Origin: Delphinapterus leucas
Taxonomy: Eukaryota > Chordata > Mammalia > Artiodactyla > Monodontidae
Length of the DNA stretch: 64,000 nt
NCBI RefSeq assembly: GCF_002288925.2
Contig: NW_022098001.1
Coordinates: 15,225,457-15,289,456 of the forward strand
Reading direction: 5' to 3'
Shown: positions 24,349 to 36,815 of the stretch, piece after piece
Position numbering within the stretch: the first letter of the stretch is position 1
Layout of the letters: each line of letters starts with the position of its first letter
Translations under genes and position numbers: made by a program
The notes under the pieces: model-generated
The model's database searches: none
What the model was told of the DNA's origin: nothing
Seen by the model: only the letters and a program-made list of their open reading frames with translations

Positions 24349-24716
24349 AGAAATACTGCAGAATAATAGGGAGTTTCATACTCTTTTAGTGGAATTTAAA
24401 TTAGTAACATTGTTCTAATAATAATGGTAATGATTTTAAAAATAGGTCTGAATAGTTATACCCTCTGTTCCAATATAATTCACTTCTAGTCATTTATTCT
24501 GATGAAATTATTAAGGATTTGAAAAAAAGATATCTGATGAAAGACATTGATGTCAACACCATTTGTGAAAGGGTAAAATTCTTTTTTGGTCTTCTAAGAC
24601 AAGAATAGTTATGGAACATCTACAATATTATGCATAAAATTTCTGAAAATGTATATCTTGCAATTTTTTATTAGTGTAAATTATGTTCTTTCTGTATACA
24701 GAAATAGTCTCATACT

Positions 24717-24746
24717 GGATGGATAGATAGATAGATAGATAGATCA
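24717..24746 (+). repeat. (GATA)n microsatellite
   Basis: Six or so uninterrupted 'gata' units follow 'ggatg'. A likely polymorphic length marker. Confidence 0.9.
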
Positions 24747-25149
24747 ATAGGTAAATTAACTGATTTGGGAAACCCAGACATGTAGATGAGACCCCACAAA
24801 CTGACTATTACACACTCAACAATTAGTATATAAAGTAATAAAGTAAGGTAGCCTTTGACATTTGAAATAAGAAAATTAAAACAATTTTTCTATCCTGATA
24901 AATTTTTACAGATAATTTATATAAGTAATATAAATCTGCCTGTGTGTATTTGTTAGTCCAACTCTGCTGGCAGTTTGGGTTTCTAGGGTGAAATATAAGC
25001 CTAAGAAAATTTATGAGTAAATTTATTCTTAGCATTTAATTTTTCAAAATATAGTTTCAATGTATTTTGTATTTATAAAATATTTCACAGGGCAAAAAAA
25101 GAACTTGTGAGTAAATTTATTGTTATGTAAACTGGTTGACTTAAAAAAA

Positions 25150-26475
25150 GGGTGACATAAACCCAAAATGGATTAAAGACCTAAATGTAAGGCCAGACAC
25201 TATAAAACTCTTAGAGGAAAACATAGGCAGAACACTCTGTGACATAAATCACAGCAAGATCCTTTTTGACCCACTTCCTAGAGAAATGGAAATAAAAACA
25301 AAAATAAACAAATGGGACCTAATGAAACTTCAAAGCTTTTGCACAGCAAAGGAAACCATAAACAAGACAAAAAGACAACCCTCAGAATGGGAGAAAATAT
25401 TTGCAAATGAAGCAACTGACAAAGGATTAATCTCCAAATTTTACAAGCAGCTCATGAAGCTCAATATCAAAAAAGCAAACAACCCAATCCAAAAATTGGC
25501 AGAAGACCTAAATAGACATTTCTCCAAAGAAGATATACAGATTGCTAACAAACACATGAAAGGATGCTCAACATCATTAATCATTAGAGAAATGCAAATC
25601 AAAACTACAATGAGATATCATCTCACACTGGTCTGAATGGCCATCATCAAAAAATCTACAAACAATAAATGCTGGAGAGGGTGTGGAGAAAAGGGAACCC
25701 TCTTGCACTGTTGGTGAGAATGTAAATTGATACAGCCACTACGGAGAACAGTATGGAGGTTCCTTAAAAAACTACAAATAGAACTACCATACGACCCAGC
25801 AATCCCACTACTGGGCATATACCCTGAGAAAACCGTAATTCAAAAAGAGTACCACAATGTTCTTTGCAGCTCTACTTACAATAGCCAGGACATGGAAGTA
25901 ACCTAAGTGTCCATCAACAGATGAATGGATAAAGAAGATGTGGCACATATATACAATGGAATATTACTCAGTCATAAAAAGAAACGAAATTGAGTTATTT
26001 GTAGTGAGGTGGATGGACCTAGAATCTGTCATACAGAGTGAAGTAAGTCAGAAAGAGAAAAACAAATACCGTAGGCTAACACATATATATGGAATCTAAA
26101 ATAAAAAAAAGAAAAATGGTCATGAAGAACCTAGGGGCAAGATGGGAATAAAGACACAGACCTACTAGAGAATGGATTTGAAGATACAGGGAGGGGGAAG
26201 GGTAACCTGTGACAAAGTGAGAGAGTGGCATGGACCTATATACACTACTGAATGTAAAATAGATAGCTAGTGGGAAGCAGCCACATAGCACAAGGAGATC
26301 AGCTACGTGCTTTGTGACCACCTAGAGGGGTGGGATAGGGAGGGTAGGAGGGAGACGCAAGAGGGAGGCGATATGGGGATAAATGTATATGTATAGTTGA
26401 TTCACTTTGTTATAAAGCAGAAAATAACACACCATTGTAAGGCAATTATACTCCAATAAAGATGTTAAAAAAATA
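25150..26475 (+). mobile_element. 5'-truncated L1: distal ORF2 and 3' UTR
   Basis: The L1 begins around 'cccaaaatggattaaagacc', runs through ORF2 (frame 25286-25636 reads [20 protein letters not shown] and [20 protein letters not shown]) and ends at 'ttatactccaataaagatg' plus an A-rich tail. A stop in the conserved region after LTLV and later frameshifts inactivate it. No clear target duplication was seen. Confidence 0.9.
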
Positions 26476-26479
26476 AAAG

Positions 26480-26970
26480 AAATTAAACAAAAAATTTTTA
26501 AAAGGCTGACAAATAAAAAATTCGGAAATCAAAAAAAAAATACAGATGTCTAGTGTTAATAGTACTTCAGGGAAAGATGGAAGAGGGGTGGGGTCCCCAT
26601 AGGGGTGACGTGACAGGAGCAAGACCTGTAGCTGCAGGAGGTGAGATGAAGAACAGGACTTCATCAAAACCATTCAGAGCGAGAGTGACTCGAAGAACAT
26701 AAGCCAACACGGCTCCCACTCGCACCGCTCCTCTGCTGTGAGCCATGCCACACCCCTGAGCACCTGCACTTGTGCACACACACAAGCGCACAGAAGAACT
26801 GCCTGACCCACCCCACAGGCCATTTCCCCTTACCTGTCATTAAGGTCTCTTCATTTAAATGATTGAGTTTTAGTATCAGATGCTGTGTATACTCCCCAAT
26901 TCAGTGTGTGTAAAACTAGGAACACTTAACACGTGACTGTAACAGAAGTAAATATACAAGATGTGACTTG
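26480..26970. other. Intergenic, nothing recognised
   Basis: Short single-copy stretch. 26570-26830 is GC-richer but carries no gene I can recognise. Confidence 0.45.
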
Positions 26971-26987
26971 GGTTTCGAGGGTCTTTT

Positions 26988-27589
26988 GTTTGTTTGTTTG
27001 TTTGTTTTAAAATAAATTTATTTATTTATTTTTGGCTGTGTTGGGTCTTCGTTGCTGCGTGCGGGCTTTTCTCTAGTTGGGGCGAGTGGGGGCTACTCTT
27101 CACTGTGGTGCACTGGCTTCTCATTGCGGTGGCTTCTCTCTCTCTTTTTTTTTTTTTTTTTTTTTTGCGGTACGCGGGCCTCTCACTGTTGTGGCCTCTC
27201 CCATTGCGGAGCACAGGCTCTGGATGCGCAGGCTCAGCGAACATGGCTTACGGGCCTAGCCACTCCGCGGCATGTGGGATCTTCCCAGACCGGGGAAGGA
27301 ACCCGTGTCCGCTGCATCAGCAGGCGGATTCTCAACCACTGCGCCACCAGGGAAGCCCTGCGGTGGCTTCTCTTGTTGCGGAGCAGAGGCCCTAGGCACA
27401 CGGGCTTCAGTAGCTGTGGCAAGCGGGCTCAGTAGTTGTGGCTCGCGGGCTCTAGAGCTCAGGCTCAGTAGTTGTGGCGCACGGGCTTAGTTGCTCCGCG
27501 GCATGTGGGATCTTGCCGGACCAGGGCTCGAACCCATGTCTCCTTCACTGGCAGGCGGATTCTTAACCACTGTGCCACCAGGGAAGCCC
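26988..27589 (-). mobile_element. Long CHR SINE (outer), interrupted by a second SINE
   Basis: On the plus strand it starts (TTTG)n/(ATTT)n and 'ggctgtgttgggtcttcgtt', and ends 'gtgccaccagggaagccc'. It is flanked by 'tcgagggtctttt' at 26975-26987 and 27590-27602. A short CHR SINE sits inside at 27140-27358. The long frames across this region are artefacts of the SINEs. Confidence 0.95.
27140..27358 (-). mobile_element. Short CHR SINE (inner)
   Basis: A T-run of more than 20 bases and 'gcggtacgcgggcctctcac' run to 'ccaccagggaagccc'. It is flanked by the 15-bp duplication 'tgcggtggcttctct' (27125-27139 and 27359-27373), which is itself part of the outer SINE. Confidence 0.96.
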
Positions 27590-27624
27590 TCGAGGGTCTT
27601 TTTTTATCCTGATTCATTCTGTGT

Positions 27625-28140
27625 CAACTGAAGAAAAACGCACAACCTAAAATTTGCGAGTTAAGTTTTATTTGGGGACTTGACTGAGGACTGTAGCCCT
27701 GGAGACAGCCTCTCAGACAGCTCTGAGGAACTCTTCTGGGAGGAGCCAGTATACACAGGAGTTTTTACTGGAAAAAAAAAAAAGTGTAGTCGAACATCAA
27801 AAGATTACTGCTATTCACAAAAAAACAGACATCTCAAGTTAATGGTTTTAGTGCTTTTCTATGTAGGGGAAGATGCAGGAGTCTGGGCTCATTGAAATTA
27901 TTTCCTAGATGGGCTTCTTAAGTATCTAGGGCCAGTATTCAGAGCACAGAATGTTTTCTGGTTTTCTTCCCCCTGAATTCCCCTCAGGGCGCACCGTCAG
28001 GAAGGCAGCTGCAGTGGCTGGTGACTTGCTGGTGGGCAACATTCATTGTTTATTGGGATGGCAGGGGACATTCCATTTCCACATCTGTTAGCTTCCATGA
28101 CCACCGCAAGCTAAAGAATGGTCCAAACCCTCTGTCTCTA
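27625..28140 (-). repeat. Probable solitary ERV LTR (artiodactyl type)
   Basis: Contains 'cacaacctaaaatttgcgag', an AATAAA on the minus strand (plus 27667-27672), and 'cctggagacagcctctcaga'. These are features I recall from LTRs of cattle and whales. No internal genes. Family name uncertain. Confidence 0.55.
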
Positions 28141-30870
28141 CTCTTGCTGCCCTTGTAAAAGTGAAGTTTAAAGTACAAGATCATGAAACCATTCTGTGAG
28201 CCAGAACTTTCTTTGGTTATTCATGAACATATGTGAGTAAATGCCTTTTGGGTATGATGATTATAAGTGTAACAAGATGGGAGGAACATTCTGTTAGCCA
28301 CTGATGCAAGCATCCCTCTCAGGGAGAGCTTGCCTCCCTTAGGAAAATGCCATTCTTGCCCGAGCTAAGAGCTGAGTCTACGGTGGTGGGGTATGTCTTG
28401 TTACTCCGCAAGGAGCTCCTGGGTGAATTTGGGAGGGGTGTGGGGAGAGGAAGAGAGGGAAGGACAGAGACAAAGGGAGAGAGGAGATGTCCAGTGCTGT
28501 GCCACGACTGGGATCTCCTGAATCTTCAGAAAGTTAAAAGAAGCCCAACACAGAATACTTGGTGTGATTGCATTTCTCATGGAAACCCTCAGTGGGACTG
28601 AGAAGCCAAGCAGCTAGCGCCCATGCAGTCACAGGGAGAAGAGCCCCTGTGCGGGTGACAGACAGGATCAGCCTGCTGGGGGGAGATGGAGGAAGAAGCT
28701 TAGAGAACAGAAGCCGAGGTCTGCGGCAGGCGTGCACACTCGGGAAGTGGACTGAGATGGTTAGTGAAAAGATACATATAGGACAGATGAAGGAAATGTC
28801 ATGAGTTTGAGGGAAGGCTTGAGTGGAAGAGCTCGTCCTCTCCAGCAGGGACATAGGAGCTCAATCCTTATAGGAAGAAGAAAAATATACCTATCTTATT
28901 TTCTGTTCTTAAGAGGAGTGCAGGCATTCTTGGAAACTGTGTCATAAAGTGGAATGTTACAAAATAGAATCTATTTTAATCCAAGGAAAATTATTATAGC
29001 AGAGTAGCATCCTGACTGAGAGCTCAGCATTGCATAAACCATAAATACAACCAACACGAATCGTGAAAGCAAAGATACATATAAATTTACATAACCACTT
29101 AAAACTGTAACATTATTCTTGAGTTCTTTAAAACAGATATAAATGTAATATACACAGAATTTTATAAAAGACTCCAGTATGCTATAAAGTGAATAGCTGT
29201 AAAAACAACTAGTGTAACCAATTTAACATGAAATATGTTAGTTATAATAAAAATTAAACAATAATATTGTGTTTGCCTTCGTAGCACTTAAATGTAGTTT
29301 TCTGGAACAGTAAGTATAAGCCTTAAAGGGGTTATTCAAGAAAGCTTGAGCTAATGCCTTCTTTTTTCTATTAAATGCCCCTGAATTAAGCAATGCTGCT
29401 GGCAGTCAGTCAATTAATCAAGTTTCTTAAGGAACATACTTGATACTCACTACTTGCTTGCTATTCTTGTTGAGGGTGAAGATGACGTCTTGTCAGAAAA
29501 CCATGAAGAGCATATTTAGAAGAAAGAAGCAGAGAGGAAGGTATGAGAGGAGGATTCTCCACTGTGTCATTGAGTGGGCTGCAAGTGGTTATTTGCACTC
29601 TTAGGAGGTAGGACATTGTATCAAGTGAAATTCCTACTATGGTTTAACTAGTGTGGGCTGACTGGGAAGTAGTTGTTTAGGGGGTGTTTTAAAAGTCAGG
29701 ATTGCATTATATTGCATGTAATGGACACCTGTCTACAAATAGGGGTTTATAGTTCCCAGTAACAAGAAGAGCCAGCAGCCCTGGGCTGACCTAACTGCTC
29801 GAGGCAGTCATCAGAGACCCAGTCTTCTGTACTCTCTTGCTCTGCAGCCTCATGCTTGAGCTCAAGATGTCTTTGGCACCTCCAGGCATAATGACCACAC
29901 TCCAGGCAGGAAGAGGGAAAGGGCAAAAGTATGTTAGTTCAGCTTATCCCTTTTTATCAGAAAATCAGTAGCTTCTCAGAAGTACTAATGAACTTCTGCT
30001 AGTCTCTCATAGGCCACCATGAAACATGGTCACCTACACCATGGAAGCTGAGCATATTCCATCCCAAATGAAACCAGTGTTCCATAGTGAAGAAGGAGGG
30101 GAGAATGGATATTCCATAGACAGCTAGCGATGTTCTTCCACAGGTTGATTTATTTGGGATAGGAATTCAGGGCTTTGTGGTGGCATACTCCATATTACAG
30201 GCTATGTTCAAATGTCGGGGCCATTAATAACATCTTTCACATACATTGAGTTTAAACTGATGTGCTGCTTATAAACCTGCCCACCTGCCCTCTCAAGATT
30301 ATTATTTACCATTTAAAAATATATAAAACTAAATTTTAGGTTAAATGACTAGTCCAAGGACAAGTGGGCTCAGTACGAACATTAATTATCTTCATCTGGC
30401 ATTTTACATAGAGAAAGTTGTCAGTTGTGGATCTTGTACTTAGAGATAGAAGAGGCCCTAGAGATTACTGGGACTACAAATGATGGAACAGAAGCCCAGA
30501 CAGCAAAACTGGTTTAGCCAAGGTCTAGTTACCAATAGAGACAGAACTAAACCCAAACATTTTGACTTCAGTCTCGCATACTTTCCAAGATCTGCCTGAT
30601 AAATATTCATCTAACCTTTGAACTCCTTTCTTTTGTGAGGAAGAAGAAATGAGTTTCAGAGCTTTCATTTGATCTCCATCCATTTCAGACTCTCCTAAAC
30701 CACTTCTTATTTACAGAGCCCCTCAAGACAACCCTAATAACAAGGCTTGTTACTTTGCGGACTTAGACACATACATCGTGGGATAAATTCTATTTCCCAA
30801 AATGGTAGGACTATATAAATAACAGCCTGGTATCCAGTTAGTCTCTGACCCTTGAGCTTATTCTGTGTGC
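28140..30870. other. Intergenic, nothing recognised
   Basis: Mostly single-copy DNA. 29700-30060 has the look of an old repeat but I could not name it. No gene is supported. Confidence 0.4.
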
Positions 30871-30887
30871 AAGAATAAGTGTTCTTT

Positions 30888-31179
30888 TTTTTTTAATAAA
30901 TTTATTTATTTATTTTTGGCTGTGTTGGGTCTTCATTTCTGTGCAAGGGCTTTCTCTAGTTGCGGCAAGCAGGGGCCACTCTTCATTGCGGTGCACGGGC
31001 CTCTCACTGTTGCAGCCTCTCTTGTTGCGGAGCACAGGCTCCAGACGCACAGGCTCATTATTTATGGCTCACGGGCCTAGTTGCTCCGCAGCATGTGGGA
31101 TCTTCCCAGACCAGGGCTCAAACCCGTGTCCCTTGCATTGGCAGGCAGATTCTCAACCACTGCGCCACCAGGGAAGCCC
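30888..31179 (-). mobile_element. CHR SINE with 17-bp target duplication
   Basis: On the plus strand it begins with T-rich (ATTT)n and 'ggctgtgttgggtcttcatt' and ends 'gcgccaccagggaagccc'. It is flanked by 'aagaataagtgttcttt' at 30871-30887 and 31180-31196, the longest target duplication in the window. Confidence 0.96.
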
Positions 31180-31274
31180 AAGAATAAGTGTTCTTTAGTA
31201 TTTTAGTTCTCAAGGCTCACCATCCAAGGGGCCAAATCGACACCCTCCTTTGATGTGGTGATTTTGTCTGGGAA

Positions 31275-31530
31275 GGTTTAGAATTAACTTTTACTGCAGT
31301 AGAGTTGATTTGCAATGTTGTGTTAGTTTCTGTTGTACAGAACAGTGAATCAGATATACATATACATATATCCACTCTTTTTTAGATTCTATTCCCATAT
31401 AGGTTGTTACAGAGTATTGAGCAGAGTTCCCTGTGCTATATAGTAGGTTCTTCTTAGTTATCTGTTTTATATATAGTAGTGTGTATATGTCAATCCCAAT
31501 CCCCCAATTTATCCCACCCCCTCCTGGGAA
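31275..31530 (-). mobile_element. L1 3' UTR fragment
   Basis: The reverse of a cetartiodactyl L1 3' end: 'gttgtgttagtttctgttgt', 'acagaacagtgaatcagata' and 'cagagttccctgtgctatat'. Only the 3' UTR is present. Confidence 0.82.
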
Positions 31531-31539
31531 GGCTTTGAG

Positions 31540-32270
31540 TGCACACCCAAGTGGCAGACTGGGAAAGGACCATGGAATCCACATGGTCCATACTTTCCCC
31601 AAGGAAGGTAACCCCTCTCTGCATCCCTACATGTGCCTTTCTAAGGCATGTGTAGGAAGACCTGAATGATGAGGAACCACTGTTATTTAGGTGGCTCTAA
31701 ATTATCTGAAAGTTCTTCCCTCTCTTGAGCTGAAATCCACTGTTTCATAGCTTCCATTCATTGATTCTAAGTCAGTGGTTGGGAGCTATATGGACATTAA
31801 CTCCATCTTCCACGGGACAAATATTTGAAGAAAGCCACCGTGGTCCTGGTAAATCTTTTTCCAGTTCCTTCTGTTATTCTCCCTGGGGCATCTCTAGATC
31901 CTTCATCATCCCAATCACCACCCTCCAAATAAAATCCAATTTGTCAAGGCCCCTAAGAATCAGGTACATTTGGAACCAGACACCATGGATGAGTGGCACA
32001 TAGTAGGGCCATTCCCTTCTTTCTTTTGGATACTCAATTAAAGGGGCCTTAACTTGCATTAAGGAAGTTAACACTCCTCCCACTGTTGTTCCATCTTGAG
32101 GTTGTTGGTCAATCAAAGGTATTTCTCTTTTTCTGGAGCACCGTTTTTTGGCCACATCTTGTCTTCTGGACTGTCATATCTATACTCACCGCAGGTATAC
32201 ACAGAGGCATTCAAATAAGTGAATGTGTCACATCAAATTGTTTTGAGGTTGTCAAAACAGTAATTCAGTC
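31540..32270. other. Intergenic, nothing recognised
   Basis: Single-copy or very old sequence with no gene or repeat I can name. Confidence 0.4.
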
Positions 32271-32279
32271 ACAGTGATG

Positions 32280-32520
32280 TACATTCATTGTGCAATTACC
32301 TGTTCCAGGCTCTGTGCTAACAACTTTATGTGTATTATCTCCTTTGATCCTTACAATGACCCTCTTGAGACAGTTATCTTCTAGTTTGACAGATGAAGAA
32401 CAGACTCAAAGTGGTTGAAGAGTTTGCTTATGATCACATACAAAGGAACCAGAGAAGTGGGGAGTTCAGATCCAGGTCTCTCAGAATTCAAAGCTTTTGC
32501 TCTTCGCTACAATTCTATTC
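32280..32520 (+). repeat. MIR SINE
   Basis: 'ccaggctctgtgctaacaac', 'tgtgtattatctcctttgat' and 'tgacagatgaagaacagact' are the characteristic MIR core blocks in order. Confidence 0.8.
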
Positions 32521-32837
32521 TGCCTCTTTATGTATGGTAAGCACACAAAAAACCAAAAAAGGGATTAAATAAGGGCTCTTCCTGCAGCTTTATAATAACC
32601 AAAGAGAGAGGGCATAATAAGAGAAATGGGTTTGAAGTTCTGGTTTGGTTAGTATCTAGGATAGATACTCTGGTCATAAGATCTCATAACCCTCTACCCT
32701 CTGGGGGTTAGAGCTACATTGCTCTCTAAGTTACAGAAGTATTGAAAATGTCAATTTAATGAGTCTCCCCGGCAGCTGGCATTGCTGTGCTCATAATACA
32801 AAGCAGCTGAAAAGGATACATGGAATGACACCCAAAC

Positions 32838-32939
32838 ATTTATTAACATATTGGGAATCAAAGTGCCATGGAAACACTAACTACAAATATTTATCAAAAT
32901 ATTGGGAATCAAAGTGCCATGCAGACAGTGGCTACAATT
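32838..32939 (+). repeat. 51-bp tandem duplication
   Basis: Two adjacent 51-bp units (32838-32888 and 32889-32939) match at 43 of 51 positions, including a 21-base identical core around 'gggaatcaaagtgccatg'. The unit is a multiple of three, so a short frame (32759-32950) repeats YWESKCH. I see no other sign of coding. Confidence 0.85.
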
Positions 32940-33469
32940 ATTCCCAATGAGAGCTGGCTTGAGAAAAGTTCAACAGTGACATAAGGGGAAAAAGAGCTCT
33001 ATAATTTATTTTAAAACTATTTTTTAAATGCCCTGGTCTACTAACAGCTGTTTTTTCCTGCTGTGTTAGTTCTGTCCTTCAGCTCCTCACAACAAGAGTG
33101 GCTGCAAAAAGAAAACTGCTAACATGAAAACATGATCGGAATAATAGGCGACCCCCAGCAAGGAGCAGACCTTCCCCAACTAGGACTGGAGCCTTGGCTT
33201 TGGCTTTGTGTTCTGAGCTTGGTCTCTCTCTCTTTTAGGTAACAATCCTTTGAAAATACGTGTGATGATGGATTTGAGAAAGGCTCCAGAAAATGAGAAC
33301 TGTCCAGTGGATGGAACCACATTTAGCTAGCTAAATAAAACAAACTAAACTAAATCTTGCTCTGGTTGCTGCAACGGGGAAGTAGATAGAATCCAGAACT
33401 TAAGTTTTTTCTTGCTTTGAAACTGTATGCTTGACTCTAAGCAAATCCTCTGTCTACTGTTGGTAAGTT

Positions 33470-33725
33470 CTGTCAAATGGCCCACCCCGAGCTCCTGTAA
33501 ATGGAGTTGCTCCTACCTCAGGGCCTTTGCACATGTTCCTTCTCTCTGGAAATGTTCACCCTCATTCCCACCCCATCATCCTGGCTGACTTCTGCTCATC
33601 CTTTATATCTCTGCTACCCTCCCACAACAGGCCTTACAAGGCTACCCAAACTATTTTAGGTGTTGTAGGTTTTATGTTCTTTTACCCTGTACATTTTCTT
33701 TTAATTGCTTGTGGTAAGCAGAATA
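33470..33725 (+). repeat. L2 LINE 3' fragment
   Basis: 'cctcagggcctttgcacatg' and 'ctggctgacttctgctcatc' are hallmark phrases of the LINE2 3' end. Confidence 0.7.
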
Positions 33726-34010
33726 ATGCCCCCTTCCAGAGATAGTCATGTCCTAATCCCCAGAATCTGTGAATACATTACCTTACATGGTAAAAAGGAC
33801 TCTGAAGATATGATTAAGTTAATGACCTTAAGATGGTGATTATCTGGTGGGCCCAATAATCACAGGAGTCCTTATAAGTAAAAGAGGTAGGCAGGAGATT
33901 CAGAGGCTGAGAGGGATTTGAAGATGCTACGCTGCTGGCCTTGAAGAAAGAGGAAGGAGCCAAGAGCCAAGGAATCCAGGTGATCCTAGAAGCTGGAAAA
34001 GGCCTCGTAT
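33725..34010 (+). repeat. MLT1-like MaLR LTR
   Basis: 'cagaataatgcccccttcca', 'gtcctaatccccagaatctg', 'ggtgggcccaataatcacag' and 'gtccttataagtaaaagagg' are typical of ancient mammalian MaLR LTRs. Sub-family not determined. Confidence 0.65.
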
Positions 34011-34198
34011 CCTTAGGACCTAGCCCAGTACCTGGCATGTATAAGCACTGGATAAATATTTGAAAATTGATTATGCTCCATAGGAGCAAGCAGTAATGGC
34101 ATCACGAGGTCTCCCCCAGTCTTCGTGATAATAGACAATAACTCTGACCAGAATACCCCTTCATTCATTCATTCATTTTCATTCCTTCACACATTTGC

Positions 34199-34503
34199 TT
34201 TTTTTTTTTTTTATTTTATTTTTAGCTGTGTTTGGTCTTCGTTGCTGCAAGTGGGTTTTCTCTAGTTGTGGCGAGAGGCGGCTACTCTTCATTGTAGGGC
34301 GCAGGCTTCTCATTGCGGTGGTTTCTCTTGCTGTGGAGCACGGGCTCTAGGCGCGCAGGCTTCAGTAGTTCTGGCACGCGGACTCAGTAGTTGTGGCGCA
34401 CGGGCTTAGTTGCCCTGCGGGCATGTGGGTTCTTCCCGGACCAGGGCTCCAACCCGTGTCCCCTGCATTGACAGGCAGATTCTTGTGCCACCAGGGAAGT
34501 CCC
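34199..34503 (-). mobile_element. Long CHR SINE, internal 8-base loss near its 5' end
   Basis: On the plus strand it begins with a T-run and 'tagctgtgtttggtcttcgt' and ends 'gtgccaccagggaagtccc'. The usual 'aaccactg' before 'tgccacc' is missing. No convincing target duplication. Confidence 0.88.
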
Positions 34504-34509
34504 TGCTAT

Positions 34510-35850
34510 TATTTTCAAGGTGCTATGCCAGACAATTGGGATAAGAGAGAAATCAAAACAGACCTGATCTTTCCCTTAATGATGAGGCTAAGTGGTGCCA
34601 CCTGCTACCCAGGAGCTTCCTTTTCTGTCACACGGTTGCGCCCAAGTATCCAAAGTGATTGATTGTGGGGCGGGGGGGAAACACAAATCTTTGGTGAAAA
34701 ATCTTGTTTATATTTGCTATGTCATTTAAACATGGATTTGTAACGGAAGATGTATATGAGAAGGCTGTTTGTAAGCTCATAGTTATAGGATGTAGTTTTA
34801 GTAAGCAGCAGGTCACGATATATAAATTCCATCATTCTCTCCCCAAGGAAAAGAAACAGGTACAAGTTAAAGATGATCAGACTGGTAGAGACCAGGCCCA
34901 GTGACAGGCTTGACCATGGCTCTCTCAGTCAGGTCAAGACTGTGTGACTATTTTTTTCTGATTCCATCAAGTAAAAGAATAAATATGAGATATAAACTAG
35001 AAAACTAATAGCATCATAGTATTAAAAAGTACAAATATTGCATAAACAAAAAATAGGGGGGAAACATACACGTGTCATCACACTTATACATGCTGAAAAC
35101 CTCTCTTGTAATCTTGCTTAATATACAGGCCTCACTCATGTAAAACAAACTCTAAGAAAATCTAAGAAAAGAACGTGGGCTGCATGGTTTTGGAAACTAT
35201 ATTGCCTTTTGATGAAGGTTTATTGCCACATTAAAACATATAACATATAGTATTAACATACAACATAGTATGTCACATTTTACATTATGATATATTGTAT
35301 ATCATAGCATATAAGGAAAATATCATACAGAGTCCCAATTAGTGAGATTATATTTATAAAAGAGGCCTTACGTACTCTGGATAATGTTTTTTTTTTATTT
35401 TATGATTTTAATGTAAATGTGTATTTTATTAAAATGAAGGAAGATTCCATAATCATTAGATTTTTAATGAGCTTTTTTTTCCTCGAGACATGACCTGTTT
35501 TGTGATTCTCTCTCTTATATTTCTACTTTTAGCATTCAATTCCCAAACCTGGGTTGAAAAAACCTCAGCATTACATATACAGGGAGGGACAGTAGAAGTG
35601 AGGAGCGGTGACAAGGTCAAGGTCCTGAAGTGCGGCGCTAGGGAGCCCTGTCCCCAGGCTCTGCAGCCCAGGGAGCTCAACACCCTGGAAAGCCGGCCAG
35701 AGTTCAGCATGCGCTCTACTGCCATCCGCTGTCACCGTTGCTTCAGTCAAACGGGGCAGAGACGTCGAGTCTTAACATCTTTGAGATGCCTGGAAAATAG
35801 TCCAGTCTAATAAGACAAATCCTCTCGCTTTATATAACATAGTATCAGTC
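34510..35850. other. Intergenic; includes a GC-rich patch
   Basis: Mainly AT-rich single-copy DNA. 35580-35770 is clearly GC-richer than its surroundings and lies in a plus-strand frame of 106 codons (35490-35810). That frame opens with a hydrophobic stretch, MTCFVILSLIFLLLAFNS. I do not recognise the protein and see no exon-like boundaries, so I do not call a gene. Confidence 0.4.
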
Positions 35851-35859
35851 ATTTGTTCC

Positions 35860-36620
35860 ACTTCCTTACCAACAGTTGGTATTTTAAGTTTTAAGATATT
35901 AGCCATTTTGATGGTTGGGTAGTCAGTGGTATCTCTTGATTTTATTTTGCATTCTCACGATGACTAAGGTTGAGCACTTTTCACATGTGCTGGTTGGTCA
36001 TTTGCGAACCCGGTTTTGGGAGATGCATACTTCAGGTTTTTGCCCATTTTTCCATTGGATTGTCTGTCTTTTCCTTATTGATTTGATGAGTTCTTTATTC
36101 TGGATGGAATGCTTTGTCAGATATATGTTTATAAATTTTTTTCCTCATATTGAAGTTTGTCTTTTCATTCTTATAATGCTATTTTCTGATGAACAGAGTT
36201 CCTAATTTCAATGTAAATGGAAAATTTACATTTACTGTAAATATGCATAATTGTAAATTTAATGTAAATAGTGAAGTCCAACTTACCAATGGTCAGTGTT
36301 TTCTGGGTCTTAAGACATCTTGGCCTACACCAATGTTATGAACATATTTTCCAATGGTATCTTCTAGAGGCTTTATCATTTAAATTTTCACATTTAGATC
36401 TACCATCTGCCTGAAATTGATTTTTGTGTGTAACATTGGGGTAAAGATTCATTTTTTTCCCTTGTGATATTCAATTGAACATTGAGAAACCACCCTTTCC
36501 TCACTGTACTGCATGTCACCCTTGTCATAAATCAAGTGACTGTATACCTGTGGCTCTGTTTCTAGTCTCCCTCCCAATGGTCATTTGTTTATCCTTGGGC
36601 CACAGCCATGTATTTCTTTT
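35860..36620 (-). mobile_element. Old L1 ORF2 fragment
   Basis: 'gactaaggttgagcactttt', 'ttgcccatttttccattgga' and 'aggctttatcatttaaattt' are the reverse of an old L1 ORF2 end. It is heavily diverged and not coding. Confidence 0.7.
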
Positions 36621-36787
36621 GTAATAATAACTATAATAGAAGGAAAGTTACTTATTAAATCCTACAGACTGCTTTGATTGGGCAGTTTGTCTACTGTTCT
36701 AGCACTCCCGGCAATGTGACAGTGTCTTAATACAAGCTCCCAGGGGACTAATCTGGGTCTTTCTTTCATAATTAAATATTCATGGGA

Positions 36788-36815
36788 CTTACTACCACTA
36801 CTACTACTACTACTA
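36788..36815 (+). repeat. (ACT)n microsatellite
   Basis: A short run of about seven 'act' units within 'ccactactactactactact'. Confidence 0.8.

Noticed and set aside
27052..27435. 127- and 133-codon plus-strand frames
   Set aside because: They run through the nested SINEs at 26988-27589, starting in the T-rich tails. Not genes.
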